The position numbers and the translations under genes were made by a program. Positions 52,047 to 60,987 of a stretch of DNA of 62,570 bases are shown one piece after another (the stretch's first letter is position 1; the number at the start of each line of letters is the position of its first letter). Source of the stretch: Actinomycetales bacterium (GTDB taxonomy: Bacteria > Actinomycetota > Actinomycetes > Actinomycetales > Microbacteriaceae); contig JAATFB010000077.1 of assembly GCA_015655415.1 (NCBI GenBank), forward strand, positions 1 through 62,570. Direction: 5' to 3'. The notes under the pieces are model-generated. The model searched no databases. It saw only the letters and a list, made by a program, of their open reading frames with translations, and was not told the origin of the DNA.

Positions 52047-52306
52047 GTTGAGCCGCCCACTCCGTCGGTTGAGCCCGTCGAACCGGCCGTGCCGCCTCCG
52101 CCGGTTGAGCCCGTCGAAACCGGGCCCAGTCGCCTCCGCCGGTTGAGCCTGTCGAACCGGCCGTGCCCTCTCCGTCGGTTGAGCCCGTCGAACCGGCCGT
52201 GCCTTCTCCGCCGTTGAGCCCGTCGAAAGCGGGCCCTGTCGTCTCCGCCGGTTGAGCCCGTCGAAGCCGGCCGTGCCTTCTGCGTCGGTTGAGCCCGTCG
52301 AAACCG
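52047..52306. repeat. Array of GGTTGAGCCCGTCGAA repeats between convergent genes
   Basis: Eight copies of GGTTGAGCCCGTCGAA (often followed by ACC) start at 52047, 52069, 52104, 52142, 52179, 52213, 52251 and 52289, mostly 34-38 bp apart; the first is shortened, and individual copies vary by one or two bases. GGTT/AACC ends make the unit partly palindromic. It fills the gap between merR and parA stop codons. A related fragment lies at ~62449. Similar intergenic elements are known in Microbacteriaceae genomes. Confidence 0.85.
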
Positions 52307-52333
52307 TCCCACCGCACCGCTGCGGCGACGGTG

Positions 52334-53137
52334 TCAGCTCTCGGCGTATTCGCCTATACGAGCGGTCCGGAGCACGCGTTCCAGCAACAGATCGAAGTTG
52401 TGCGCCATCTCCTGGGCGCTCTCGCCCGGCCAGACGTGCAACGGCTTCGCCGCGCCCTGCGCCTGCTGCAGCGACGTGCGCTCCGGCAGCTGAGGCGACA
52501 GCACGAGCGGCCCGAACATGTCGCGCAGCTCCTTGATGCGGAACTGGTGCTCCAGCGACTGCACGCGGGCCCTGTTCACGATGATTCCGAGCGGCTGCAG
52601 GCGGGGCGAGAGACCGCGGCGGATCTCCTCGATCGCGCGCAGCGCCCGGTCCGCCGCCGCCACGGAGAAGAGGCCGGGCTCGGTGACGACCGACACACGG
52701 TCGCTGGCCGCCCAGGCGGTCCGGGTGAGGGCGTTCAGCGACGGGGCGCAGTCGATGAGCACGAGGTCATAGTCGTGCTCGACATTGGCGAGCGCCTCTT
52801 CGAGCTTCCAGATGTCGCGGATCGATGGATGCGGCCCGTCGAAGTTGATGGCGGAGGGACTGCCGATCATCACGTCCACCTTGCCGGGGCGCCCGCGAGT
52901 CCACCCGCTCGGAGCGATCGCGGCGCGCACGACCTTCTCCTTCGGAGAGGCGAGCACGTCGGCCACATTCAGGTGGCCGGCGACCGTGATGTCCATGCCC
53001 GTGGAGACGTCCGATTGGGGATCGAGATCGACCACCAGGGTGCGCAGGCCCTTGGCGAAGGCAGCGGAGGCGAGACCCAACGTCACCGTGGTCTTTCCGA
53101 CACCGCCCTTGAGGGAGCTGACGCTGAGCACATGCAC
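52334..53137 (-). CDS. ParA-family ATPase
   Basis: 267 residues. The deviant Walker A KGGVGKTT is in SVSSLKGGVGKTTVTLGLAS, switch I in DLDPQSDVSTGMD and Walker B in LVLIDCAPSLNALT. No parB or cargo gene is adjacent, so it is an orphan ParA that may position a cell-division or other complex. The start is taken at GTG 53137; a TTG three codons earlier and a GTG two codons later are possible. It is divergent from pyruvate carboxylase by 77 bp. Confidence 0.9.
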   Translation of the reverse strand: MHVLSVSSLKGGVGKTTVTLGLASAAFAKGLRTLVVDLDPQSDVSTGMDITVAGHLNVADVLASPKEKVVRAAIAPSGWTRGRPGKVDVMIGSPSAINFDGPHPSIRDIWKLEEALANVEHDYDLVLIDCAPSLNALTRTAWAASDRVSVVTEPGLFSVAAADRALRAIEEIRRGLSPRLQPLGIIVNRARVQSLEHQFRIKELRDMFGPLVLSPQLPERTSLQQAQGAAKPLHVWPGESAQEMAHNFDLLLERVLRTARIGEYAES

Positions 53138-53214
53138 AAGAGGCAAGGCTACCGTCAGTAGTCTGGGAGAACCTAACCGTTCCCTGAGCGCGCGTGCCCT
53201 GCCGGAGAGGCCTC

Positions 53215-56200
53215 ATGTTCACGAAGATCCTGGTCGCCAACCGCGGGGAGATCGCCATTCGGGCGTTCCGCGCGGCCTACGAGCTCGGAGCGAAGACCGT
53301 TGCGGTGTTCCCCTACGAGGACCGCAACTCGATGCACCGCCTGAAGGCCGACGAGGCCTACGAGATCGGTGAGCCCGGGCATCCCGTGCGCGCCTACCTC
53401 GACGTCGCCGAGATCGTGCGCGTCGCACAGGAAAGCGGTGCCGACGCGATCTACCCGGGGTACGGCTTCCTCTCCGAGAACCCCGAGCTGGCCGAGGCCG
53501 CGGAGGCTGCCGGCATCGCGTTCATCGGCCCGAGCGCTGACGTGCTGCGGATGGCCGGCAACAAGGTCACGGCGAAGGAGCACGCCATCGCGGCGGGTGT
53601 GCCGGTCCTCGCCTCCACGCCTCCGTCACGGAACGTCGACGAGCTCGTCGCCGGTGCGGAGTCGATCGGCTTCCCGCTCTTCGCCAAGGCAGTCGCAGGC
53701 GGCGGCGGCCGCGGAATGCGTCGGGTGAACGCTTTGTCCGAGCTGCGTGCCGCGCTCGAGGAGGCGATGCGCGAGGCGGACAGCGCGTTCGGCGACCCGA
53801 CCATGTTCCTGGAGCAGGCGGTGCTGCGCCCGCGGCACATCGAGGTGCAGGTGCTCGCGGATGCCTCGGGGCGCACGGTGCACCTCTTCGAGCGCGACTG
53901 CTCCGTGCAGCGGCGTCATCAGAAGGTGCTCGAGATCGCTCCGGCGCCCGGGCTCCCGGACGAGATCCGACAGCGGCTCTACCGCGACGCGATCGCCTTC
54001 GCGGAGTCGATCGGCTATGTCAACGCGGGCACCGTGGAATTCCTCGTCGACACAGCCGGGGAGCGGGCCGGTCAGCACGTGTTCATCGAGATGAATCCGC
54101 GCATCCAGGTGGAGCACACGGTCACCGAGGAGGTGACCGACGTCGACCTCGTCCAGTCGCAGATGCGCATCGCGTCGGGGGAGAGCCTCACCGACCTCGG
54201 CCTGCGACAGGAGGCCATCCAGCTGCACGGCGCGGCCATCCAGTGCCGCATCACCACCGAGGACCCCACGCAGGGGTTCCGGCCCGACACCGGGACCATC
54301 ACGACGTATCGCTCCCCGGGCGGAGGGGGGATTCGTCTCGACGGCGGGACGGTGGCCGCGGGGGCGCAGATCAGCCCGCATTTCGACTCGATGCTCGCCA
54401 AGCTGACCTGTCGTGGGCGCGACTTCGGGGCGGCGGTGCTCCGCGCCCGGCGGGCACTGGCGGAGTTCCGCATCCGCGGGGTGGCCACGAACATCCCGTT
54501 CCTGCAGGCCGTGCTGGACGACCCGTCGTTCGTCGAGGGCGACCTGAGCACCTCGTTCATCGAGGAGCGGCCGCAGCTGCTGCGCGGCCGAGTGTCGAAG
54601 GATCGCGGCACGAAACTGCTGAACTGGCTGGTCGACGTCACCGTGAACCAGCCGAACGGCCCCCGGCCGGCTGTCGCCGACCCGGTGACCAAGCTGCCCG
54701 GGATCGACCTCAGCGCCCCCGCGCCCGACGGATCGCGTCAACTCCTCCTCGAGCTCGGACCTGTCGCCTTCGCGAGAAGACTGCGGGCGCAGACCGCGCT
54801 GGCCGTGACCGACACGACGTTTCGCGACGCCCACCAGTCGTTGTTGGCCACGCGCGTGCGCAGCAGGGACCTGCTGGCCGTCGCACCCCACGTGGCGCGG
54901 CTCACCCCCCAGCTGCTGTCGGTGGAGGCATGGGGCGGCGCCACCTACGACGTCGCGCTGCGCTTCCTCGGCGAGGATCCCTGGGAGCGGCTGTCCGCGC
55001 TGCGCGAGACGCTTCCGAACATCGCGATCCAGATGCTGCTGCGGGGCCGCAACACGGTCGGGTACACCCCGTATCCCACCGAGGTGACCGACGCGTTCGT
55101 GCGCGAGGCAGCGGCCACGGGCGTGGACATCTTCCGCATCTTCGACGCGTTGAACGACGTGAGCCAGATGCGGCCGGCCATCGACGCGGTGCTGGGCACG
55201 GGCACGGCGGTCGCCGAGGTCGCAGTCTGCTACACCGGTGATGTCCTGAATCCGGGCGAGGATCTCTACACGCTCGACTACTACCTGCGCCTGGCGGACA
55301 GCATCGTAGCGTCGGGCGCGCACATCCTGGCCATCAAGGACATGGCGGGCCTGCTGCGACCGGCCGCGGCCGAGCTTCTGGTCCGCGCCTTCCGTGAGCG
55401 CTTCGACGTGCCGGTCCACGTGCACACCCATGACACGGCGGGAGGTCAGCTCGCCACGCTGCTGGCGGCGAGCGCGGCGGGAGCGGACGCCGTCGACGCG
55501 GCGAGCGCGCCGATGGCAGGCACGACCAGCCAGCCGTCGGAGTCCGCCCTGGTGGCCGCGCTCGCGCACACCGCGCGCGACACCGGCATTCCGCTGGAGA
55601 GCGTGACAGGGCTCGAGCCGTACTGGTCCGCGGTGCGCGGACTGTACGCGCCGTTCGAATCGGGTCTGGCCGGTCCCACCGGCCGTGTCTACACGCACGA
55701 GATCCCGGGCGGTCAGCTGTCGAATCTGCGTCAACAGGCCAAGGCGCTGGGTCTCGCCGAGGATTTCGAGCTGATCGAGGACATGTATGCTGCGGCGGAT
55801 CGCATCCTGGGTCGCATCCCCAAGGTCACGCCGTCGTCGAAGGTGGTCGGCGATCTGGCGCTGCATCTGGCCGCGGTGCACGCCGACCCGGCCGACTTCG
55901 AGCAGAACCCCCAGAAGTACGACGTTCCCGACTCCGTCGTCGGCTTCATGGCGGGTGAGCTGGGCGATCTCCCCGGTGGATGGCCGGAGCCCTTCCGCAG
56001 CAAGGTGCTGGCGGGCAAGAGCGTGCGCGTCGGCGTGACCGAGCTCTCGCCGGAGGAGCGTGACGGGCTGGCGGCGGATTCGGCGACTCGCCGCTCCACG
56101 CTCAACCGGTTGCTCTTCCCCGCCCCCGCGCGGCACTTCGAGCAGGTGCGTGAGCTGTTCGGAGACGTGTCCGTGCTCGACACCGCCGACTACCTGTACG

Positions 56201-56619
56201 GGCTGACCCCGGGGCGGGAGCACGTCATCCGGCTGGGGCGCGGGGTGCGACTGTACGCAGGCCTGGAGGCGATCGGCGAGGCCGACGACAAGGGCATTCG
56301 CACGGTGATGACGACGCTGAACGGGCAGCTGCGGCCCGTGTTCGTGCGCGACCGGTCCATCACGGTCGAGACGAAGGCCGCGGAGAAGGCGGATGCGTCG
56401 ATCCCGGGCCACATCGCGGCGCCGTTCTCCGGGGTCATCACGCTGCAGGTGCAGGTGGGGGACCACGTTGCCGCCGGAACGGCGGTCGCCTCCATCGAGG
56501 CGATGAAGATGGAGGCGGCGATCGCGTCGCCGATCTCGGGCACCGTCGTCAGGTCGGCTGTTCCGAGGACGCAGCAGGTGGATGCCGGCGACCTCCTCGT
56601 GGTGGTCAGCCCGGACTGA
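53215..56619 (+). CDS. pyc: Pyruvate carboxylase
   Basis: 1134 residues. Biotin carboxylase domain (~1-455: KILVANRGEIAIR, GGGGRGMRRV, EMNPRIQVEHTVTEE), carboxyltransferase (~530-800: VTDTTFRDAHQSLLATRVRS, AIKDMAGLL), and the C-terminal biotin carrier with EAMKMEAAI. It carries biotin-dependent CO2 fixation on pyruvate to oxaloacetate, an anaplerotic reaction. The ATG at 53215 follows GAGAGGCCTC. Length matches the family. Confidence 0.96.
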   Translation: MFTKILVANRGEIAIRAFRAAYELGAKTVAVFPYEDRNSMHRLKADEAYEIGEPGHPVRAYLDVAEIVRVAQESGADAIYPGYGFLSENPELAEAAEAAGIAFIGPSADVLRMAGNKVTAKEHAIAAGVPVLASTPPSRNVDELVAGAESIGFPLFAKAVAGGGGRGMRRVNALSELRAALEEAMREADSAFGDPTMFLEQAVLRPRHIEVQVLADASGRTVHLFERDCSVQRRHQKVLEIAPAPGLPDEIRQRLYRDAIAFAESIGYVNAGTVEFLVDTAGERAGQHVFIEMNPRIQVEHTVTEEVTDVDLVQSQMRIASGESLTDLGLRQEAIQLHGAAIQCRITTEDPTQGFRPDTGTITTYRSPGGGGIRLDGGTVAAGAQISPHFDSMLAKLTCRGRDFGAAVLRARRALAEFRIRGVATNIPFLQAVLDDPSFVEGDLSTSFIEERPQLLRGRVSKDRGTKLLNWLVDVTVNQPNGPRPAVADPVTKLPGIDLSAPAPDGSRQLLLELGPVAFARRLRAQTALAVTDTTFRDAHQSLLATRVRSRDLLAVAPHVARLTPQLLSVEAWGGATYDVALRFLGEDPWERLSALRETLPNIAIQMLLRGRNTVGYTPYPTEVTDAFVREAAATGVDIFRIFDALNDVSQMRPAIDAVLGTGTAVAEVAVCYTGDVLNPGEDLYTLDYYLRLADSIVASGAHILAIKDMAGLLRPAAAELLVRAFRERFDVPVHVHTHDTAGGQLATLLAASAAGADAVDAASAPMAGTTSQPSESALVAALAHTARDTGIPLESVTGLEPYWSAVRGLYAPFESGLAGPTGRVYTHEIPGGQLSNLRQQAKALGLAEDFELIEDMYAAADRILGRIPKVTPSSKVVGDLALHLAAVHADPADFEQNPQKYDVPDSVVGFMAGELGDLPGGWPEPFRSKVLAGKSVRVGVTELSPEERDGLAADSATRRSTLNRLLFPAPARHFEQVRELFGDVSVLDTADYLYGLTPGREHVIRLGRGVRLYAGLEAIGEADDKGIRTVMTTLNGQLRPVFVRDRSITVETKAAEKADASIPGHIAAPFSGVITLQVQVGDHVAAGTAVASIEAMKMEAAIASPISGTVVRSAVPRTQQVDAGDLLVVVSPD

Positions 56620-56736
56620 GCCGCGGCCCGCTTGAGGCGCCGCCCGCGTCCCGGTCGGCCCGGTGCCGGCTCCCGCCGGCGGCGCACCGGCCCGGCGGCC
56701 GGGCGAGCGGCCGATGGCGGCACGTAAAATGGCCAG

Positions 56737-57228
56737 ATGCCCGATCGTCCGATCCGCCTCTACGGCGATCCCATCCTCGCCACCGTGTCCGATCCGATCG
56801 AGACCATCGACGACGGCGTGCGGGCACTGGTGACCGACCTCATCGACAGCGTGAGGGTCGAAGGGCGCGCCGGGGTCGCCGCGTGCCAGATCGGCGTCGG
56901 GCTTCGGGCGTTCAGCTACAACGTCGACGGTGTGGTGGGGTATCTGCTCAACCCTGAGATCGTCGAGCTCGGCGACGAGATCGAGGAGATCGACGAGGGG
57001 TGCCTGTCCGTTCCCGGGCTCTGGTTCCCGACGCCCCGGCACACCTACGCGAAGGCGCGCGGCATCGACCTGGAGGGGACGGAGGTGACCGTGGAGGGCA
57101 CGGGCGTGCTGGCGCAGGCGCTCCAGCACGAGACGGATCACCTCGACGGGATCGTGTATCTCAAGCGCCTGCGCCCGGAGCGCCGCCGAGAGGCGATGCG
57201 GAAGGTGCGGGAGTCCAGCTGGTTCTGA
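56737..57228 (+). CDS. def: Peptide deformylase
   Basis: 163 residues. Motif 1 AGVAACQIG (usual GxGxAAxQ, here with Arg in the first Gly place), motif 2 EGCLSVP (87-93) with the metal Cys 89, and motif 3 QHETDHLDG with His 131/135. It removes formyl from new proteins. The ATG at 56737 is the only credible start. A short distance downstream the acyl-CoA ligase gene converges. Confidence 0.94.
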   Translation: MPDRPIRLYGDPILATVSDPIETIDDGVRALVTDLIDSVRVEGRAGVAACQIGVGLRAFSYNVDGVVGYLLNPEIVELGDEIEEIDEGCLSVPGLWFPTPRHTYAKARGIDLEGTEVTVEGTGVLAQALQHETDHLDGIVYLKRLRPERRREAMRKVRESSWF

Positions 57229-57280
57229 CTCCTGGCGAGCCTGAGTCCGGCAGGCGCTGCGCGCACGGGGTGCCGGCGGC

Positions 57281-59113
57281 TCAGCGCAGCGAGAAGCCCT
57301 CGGTGGAGGGCGAGCTGGAGTACAGATCCTCGATCTGATCGGCGAAGTCCTTCAGGATCTCGTTGCGCTTGATGCTCAGCTTCGGCGTCAGATGCCCGCT
57401 CTGCTCCGTGAAGTCGGTGGGGAGCACCACGAACTTCCGGATCGACTCCGCACGCGAGACCTGTGCGTTCGCCGCATCGACGGCTCTCTGCAGCTCGGCT
57501 AGCACGGCGGGATGCCTCGCCGCCTCCTCCAACGGCATCGACCGGTCCAGGCCGTTGTTGGACAGCCACACCGGCAGCATCTCCTGGTCGAGCGTGATCA
57601 GGCAGGCGATGAACGGCCGCTGATCGCCGACCACCACGACCTGGCTGACGAGGGGGTTCGCCCGGATCGAGTCCTCGAGCACCGCGGGAGCGACGTTCTT
57701 GCCGCCGGCAGTCACGATGATTTCCTTCTTGCGGCCCGTGATGCTCAGGAAGCCGTCCTCGTCGAGGCTTCCCAGATCGCCGGTTCTGAACCAGCCGTCC
57801 TCGTCGAACGCCGCGGCCGTCTGCTCCGGGTTGTTCCAGTACTCCTTGAACACGTCGATTCCCTTGACCAGGATCTCGCCGTCGTCGTGGATGCGAATGG
57901 CGACACCCGGCAGCGGAACGCCCACGGTCCCGATCTTCGTGCGCTGCGGCAGGTTCACGGTGGCGGGAGCCGTGGTCTCGGTGAGGCCGTAGCCCTCGAG
58001 CACCTTGATGCCCAGGCTGTGGAAGAAATGGCCCAGCCGTGCGCCCAGAGGGGCCGAGCCCGACACGGCGTACCGCACGTTGCCGCCCATCGCCGCCCGC
58101 AGCCGCGAGAAGACGAGACGGTCGTACAGGGCGAATCGCATCCGCAGACCGAACGGGATCGAGCCGCCGTTCTCCTTGGCCTTGGAGTACTCAACGGCCG
58201 CGTGCACGGCCTTGCGGAAGATGCCGCCGCGTCCGCTGGACTCGGCGCTCTGCTCGGCGGAGTTGTAGACCTTCTCGAACACGCGCGGCACCGCCAGCAG
58301 GAAGCTCGGCGCGAACGTGGCGAGCGATGGCAGCAGGTTGCGGGTGTCCGGCTGATGTCCGACGCGGACGCCGCCGTGCACGCACAGCACGGAGATGAAG
58401 CGGGCGAACACGTGCGCGAGCGGGATGAACAGCAGTGTGGATGCGCCGCGCGGGTCCTGCACGACCTCCTGCAGAGCCACCGCGGAGTTGCGGGCGAGCT
58501 CGACGAAGTTCGAGTGCGTGATCACGCATCCCTTCGGCCGTCCCATGGAACCGGAGGTGTAGATGATGGTGGCGAGGTCGTCGCCGTCAGCCAGACCGCG
58601 TCGGCGGACGATCTCGTCGTCGGGCACGCCCTTGCCCGACGAGACGATCTTGTCCAGGTCGCCGAGCTCGATCTGCCACACGTTGCGCACCCGCGGCAGG
58701 TCGGCCGCGACCTCGTCGAAGCGGGCGAAATGGTCGGCGGTCTCCAGGATCACCGCACTGGCGCCGGAGTCGCTGAGGTTCCACTGCACCTGCACGGGAG
58801 AGCTCGTGTCGTACACCGGCACGAGAACGGCGCCCGCGTAGAACGTCGCGAAGTCGATGAGCGCCCATTCGTACCGGGTGCGGCACATGATGCCGATCTT
58901 GTCGCCCGGCTGCACACCGGCCGCCACGAGCCCCTTCGCGAGGGCGATCACCTCGGCCTCGAACTCCGCCGCCGTGACATCCTGCCAGCCGTCGCCCGCG
59001 GGCTTGGCGAAGAGCACCTTGTCCGGCGTCTCCGCGACTCGGCGCACGAGCAGGTCGGCGGTGTTCGCCGTCGGGTCCGCAGGCACGGCAGCGGGTGTTT
59101 CGGCTTGGTTCAC
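57281..59113 (-). CDS. fadD: Long-chain fatty acid-CoA ligase (AMP-forming)
   Basis: 610 residues. The P-loop YTSGSMGRPKGCVITH, LEGYGLTET, and FRTGDLGSLDEDGFLSITG identify the ANL superfamily; the length and N-terminal ADLLVRR point to the FadD15-like long-chain group. It activates fatty acids for membrane lipid synthesis or degradation. The GTG at 59113 has AAGGAG six bases upstream. It is divergent from the glucokinase gene. Confidence 0.93.
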   Translation of the reverse strand: MNQAETPAAVPADPTANTADLLVRRVAETPDKVLFAKPAGDGWQDVTAAEFEAEVIALAKGLVAAGVQPGDKIGIMCRTRYEWALIDFATFYAGAVLVPVYDTSSPVQVQWNLSDSGASAVILETADHFARFDEVAADLPRVRNVWQIELGDLDKIVSSGKGVPDDEIVRRRGLADGDDLATIIYTSGSMGRPKGCVITHSNFVELARNSAVALQEVVQDPRGASTLLFIPLAHVFARFISVLCVHGGVRVGHQPDTRNLLPSLATFAPSFLLAVPRVFEKVYNSAEQSAESSGRGGIFRKAVHAAVEYSKAKENGGSIPFGLRMRFALYDRLVFSRLRAAMGGNVRYAVSGSAPLGARLGHFFHSLGIKVLEGYGLTETTAPATVNLPQRTKIGTVGVPLPGVAIRIHDDGEILVKGIDVFKEYWNNPEQTAAAFDEDGWFRTGDLGSLDEDGFLSITGRKKEIIVTAGGKNVAPAVLEDSIRANPLVSQVVVVGDQRPFIACLITLDQEMLPVWLSNNGLDRSMPLEEAARHPAVLAELQRAVDAANAQVSRAESIRKFVVLPTDFTEQSGHLTPKLSIKRNEILKDFADQIEDLYSSSPSTEGFSLR

Positions 59114-59214
59114 TGGCAGCTCCTTCGGCACCGATACAACCACTACACTCTATGCTGCATCGGTCGCCGCTCATCCGTCGGCCCGGGCCCTGCTGACGAA
59201 AGGCGACGAGAAGC

Positions 59215-60177
59215 GTGCACGCGATCGGGATCGACATCGGCGGCACGAAGATCGCCGGTGCCCTGGTCGACGAGCTGGGTGGGATCGTGCGCGACGACCG
59301 GGTTCCCACACCCGGCGACGCCACCGGGATCGAGGACGCGGTCGTGGCCATGATCGCCCGGCTGAGCGCGGACGCCGATCCGGTCGGGGCTGGGATAGCT
59401 GCGGCCGGTTTCATCGATGCCGCACAGTCGACGGTCTACTATGCGCCGAACGTCGCGTGGCGCAACGAGCCGCTGCGGCAGAAGATCGAGGCGCGGGTCG
59501 ACCTGCCGGTCGTGATCGAGAACGACGCGAACGCCGCCGGATGGGCGGAGTTCCGGTTCGGCGCCGGGCGGCTTGTCAGCGACATGGTGATCCTCACCAT
59601 AGGCACGGGTGTCGGCGGTGCGATCGTCAGCGAGGACCGCCTGTTCCGGGGCGGTTTCGGCGCGGGCGCCGAGGTGGGGCACATGCGCGTCGTCCCCGGC
59701 GGACTGCTGTGCGGATGCGGCGCGCGCGGATGCATCGAACAGTACGGATCGGGGCGGGCGTTGCAGCGATACGCGAACGAGCTGGCAGACGAGGGGGGCA
59801 TCGGGCAGGCGCTTGCGGACGCGCGCGCGCGGAGGGGAACGCTCTCGGGATCGGACATCAGCGATCTCATCCAGGCCGGCGATCCCGGCGCCCTCGCGGC
59901 CCTGCGACAGCTCGGCGACTGGCTCGGCCAGGCGAGCGCGAGTCTTGGCGCGGTGCTCGATCCGCAGATGTTCGTCTTCGGCGGAGGAGTGGCGCAGGCG
60001 GGCGACCTGCTCCTGGAGCCGATCCGTCACGCCTATCTCGAGAATCTGCCGGCGCGCGGGTACCATCCCGAGCCCGAGTTCCGCATCGCTGAGCTCGTCA
60101 ACGACGCAGGGGTCGTGGGGGCCGCGGACCTCGTGAGACTGCGCGTCGCCGGTCATCGGTCCGCTCACACGCGCTAG
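59215..60177 (+). CDS. glk: ROK-family glucokinase
   Basis: 320 residues. DIGGTKIAGALV is the phosphate-binding start, ENDANAAGWAEFRFG and the zinc site CGCGARGCIEQY are the ROK hallmarks; HMRV and GGG follow. It phosphorylates glucose; use of ATP or polyphosphate cannot be told. GTG start at 59215. Confidence 0.93.
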   Translation: MHAIGIDIGGTKIAGALVDELGGIVRDDRVPTPGDATGIEDAVVAMIARLSADADPVGAGIAAAGFIDAAQSTVYYAPNVAWRNEPLRQKIEARVDLPVVIENDANAAGWAEFRFGAGRLVSDMVILTIGTGVGGAIVSEDRLFRGGFGAGAEVGHMRVVPGGLLCGCGARGCIEQYGSGRALQRYANELADEGGIGQALADARARRGTLSGSDISDLIQAGDPGALAALRQLGDWLGQASASLGAVLDPQMFVFGGGVAQAGDLLLEPIRHAYLENLPARGYHPEPEFRIAELVNDAGVVGAADLVRLRVAGHRSAHTR

Positions 60178-60226
60178 GTTCGGACTCACCCCGGTCAGAC
60201 ATCCCAAGGAAGGGCCGCAGCGACAA

Positions 60227-60916
60227 GTGTTCTATTGGTTGCTGAAGTACGTCTTCGCCGGCCCGGCGCTGCGCGGGATCTTCCGGCCATGGGTGATCGG
60301 GCTCGAGAACGTGCCCCGCGAGGGTGCCGTGATCCTCGCGAGCAACCACCTCTCGTTCGTCGACTCGTTGTTCCTGCCGCTCGTCGTGAGCCGCCACGTA
60401 TCGTTCCTCGCCAAGAGCGACTACTTCACCCGGCGCGGCCCGGTCGGATGGCTCATGAAGACGTTCATGAAGGCCACCGGGCAGCTTCCCATCGACCGCG
60501 GCGGCGGACCGGCCTCTGAGGCGTCCCTCAACACGGGTCTCGGCGTCCTGGCCCGGGGCGAGATCCTCGGCATCTACCCGGAGGGAACCCGCAGCCCGGA
60601 CGGACGTCTCTATCGTGGCCGCACCGGGGTCGCGCGGATGATCCTGGAGGGCCGAGTGCCGGTGGTGCCGGTGGTCATGGTGGGCACCCAGGAGGCCATG
60701 CCGATCGGATCGAGGCTCCCGCGCATCCGGAGGGTGGGCGTCGTCTTCGGCGAGCCGCTCGACTTCTCGAGGTTCGAAGGCCTGGAAGGCGACCGCTTCA
60801 TCCTGCGCTCGATCACCGACGAGATCGTCTATTCCCTGCACCTGCTCGGCGGGCAGGAATACGCGGACGTCTACGCCTCGACCGTGAAGGAACGTGGTCT
60901 CGTCACCGCCCGGTAG
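60227..60916 (+). CDS. plsC: 1-acyl-sn-glycerol-3-phosphate acyltransferase (PlsC-like)
   Basis: 229 residues. The catalytic NHLSFVDSLFLP (HX4D) is near residue 40, with block III YPEGTRSPDG at about residue 115 and PVVPVVMVGT as block IV. It makes phosphatidic acid. GTG start at 60227, 49 bp behind glucokinase. Confidence 0.93.
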   Translation: MFYWLLKYVFAGPALRGIFRPWVIGLENVPREGAVILASNHLSFVDSLFLPLVVSRHVSFLAKSDYFTRRGPVGWLMKTFMKATGQLPIDRGGGPASEASLNTGLGVLARGEILGIYPEGTRSPDGRLYRGRTGVARMILEGRVPVVPVVMVGTQEAMPIGSRLPRIRRVGVVFGEPLDFSRFEGLEGDRFILRSITDEIVYSLHLLGGQEYADVYASTVKERGLVTAR

Positions 60917-60987
60917 GCTGAGATCAGTCCGACGGCCACGCATCGTCTCCAGCTGAACGCGCCGGTGACAGGCCGGGACGCCTCCGT

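Noticed and set aside
52047-52306. CRISPR array
   Set aside because: Repeats are short and variable, the intervening pieces resemble one another, and there are no cas genes.
53626-57141. 1171-codon open frame on the strand opposite pyruvate carboxylase and def
   Set aside because: It is an antisense shadow caused by high GC; the opposite strand encodes unmistakable pyc and def motifs.
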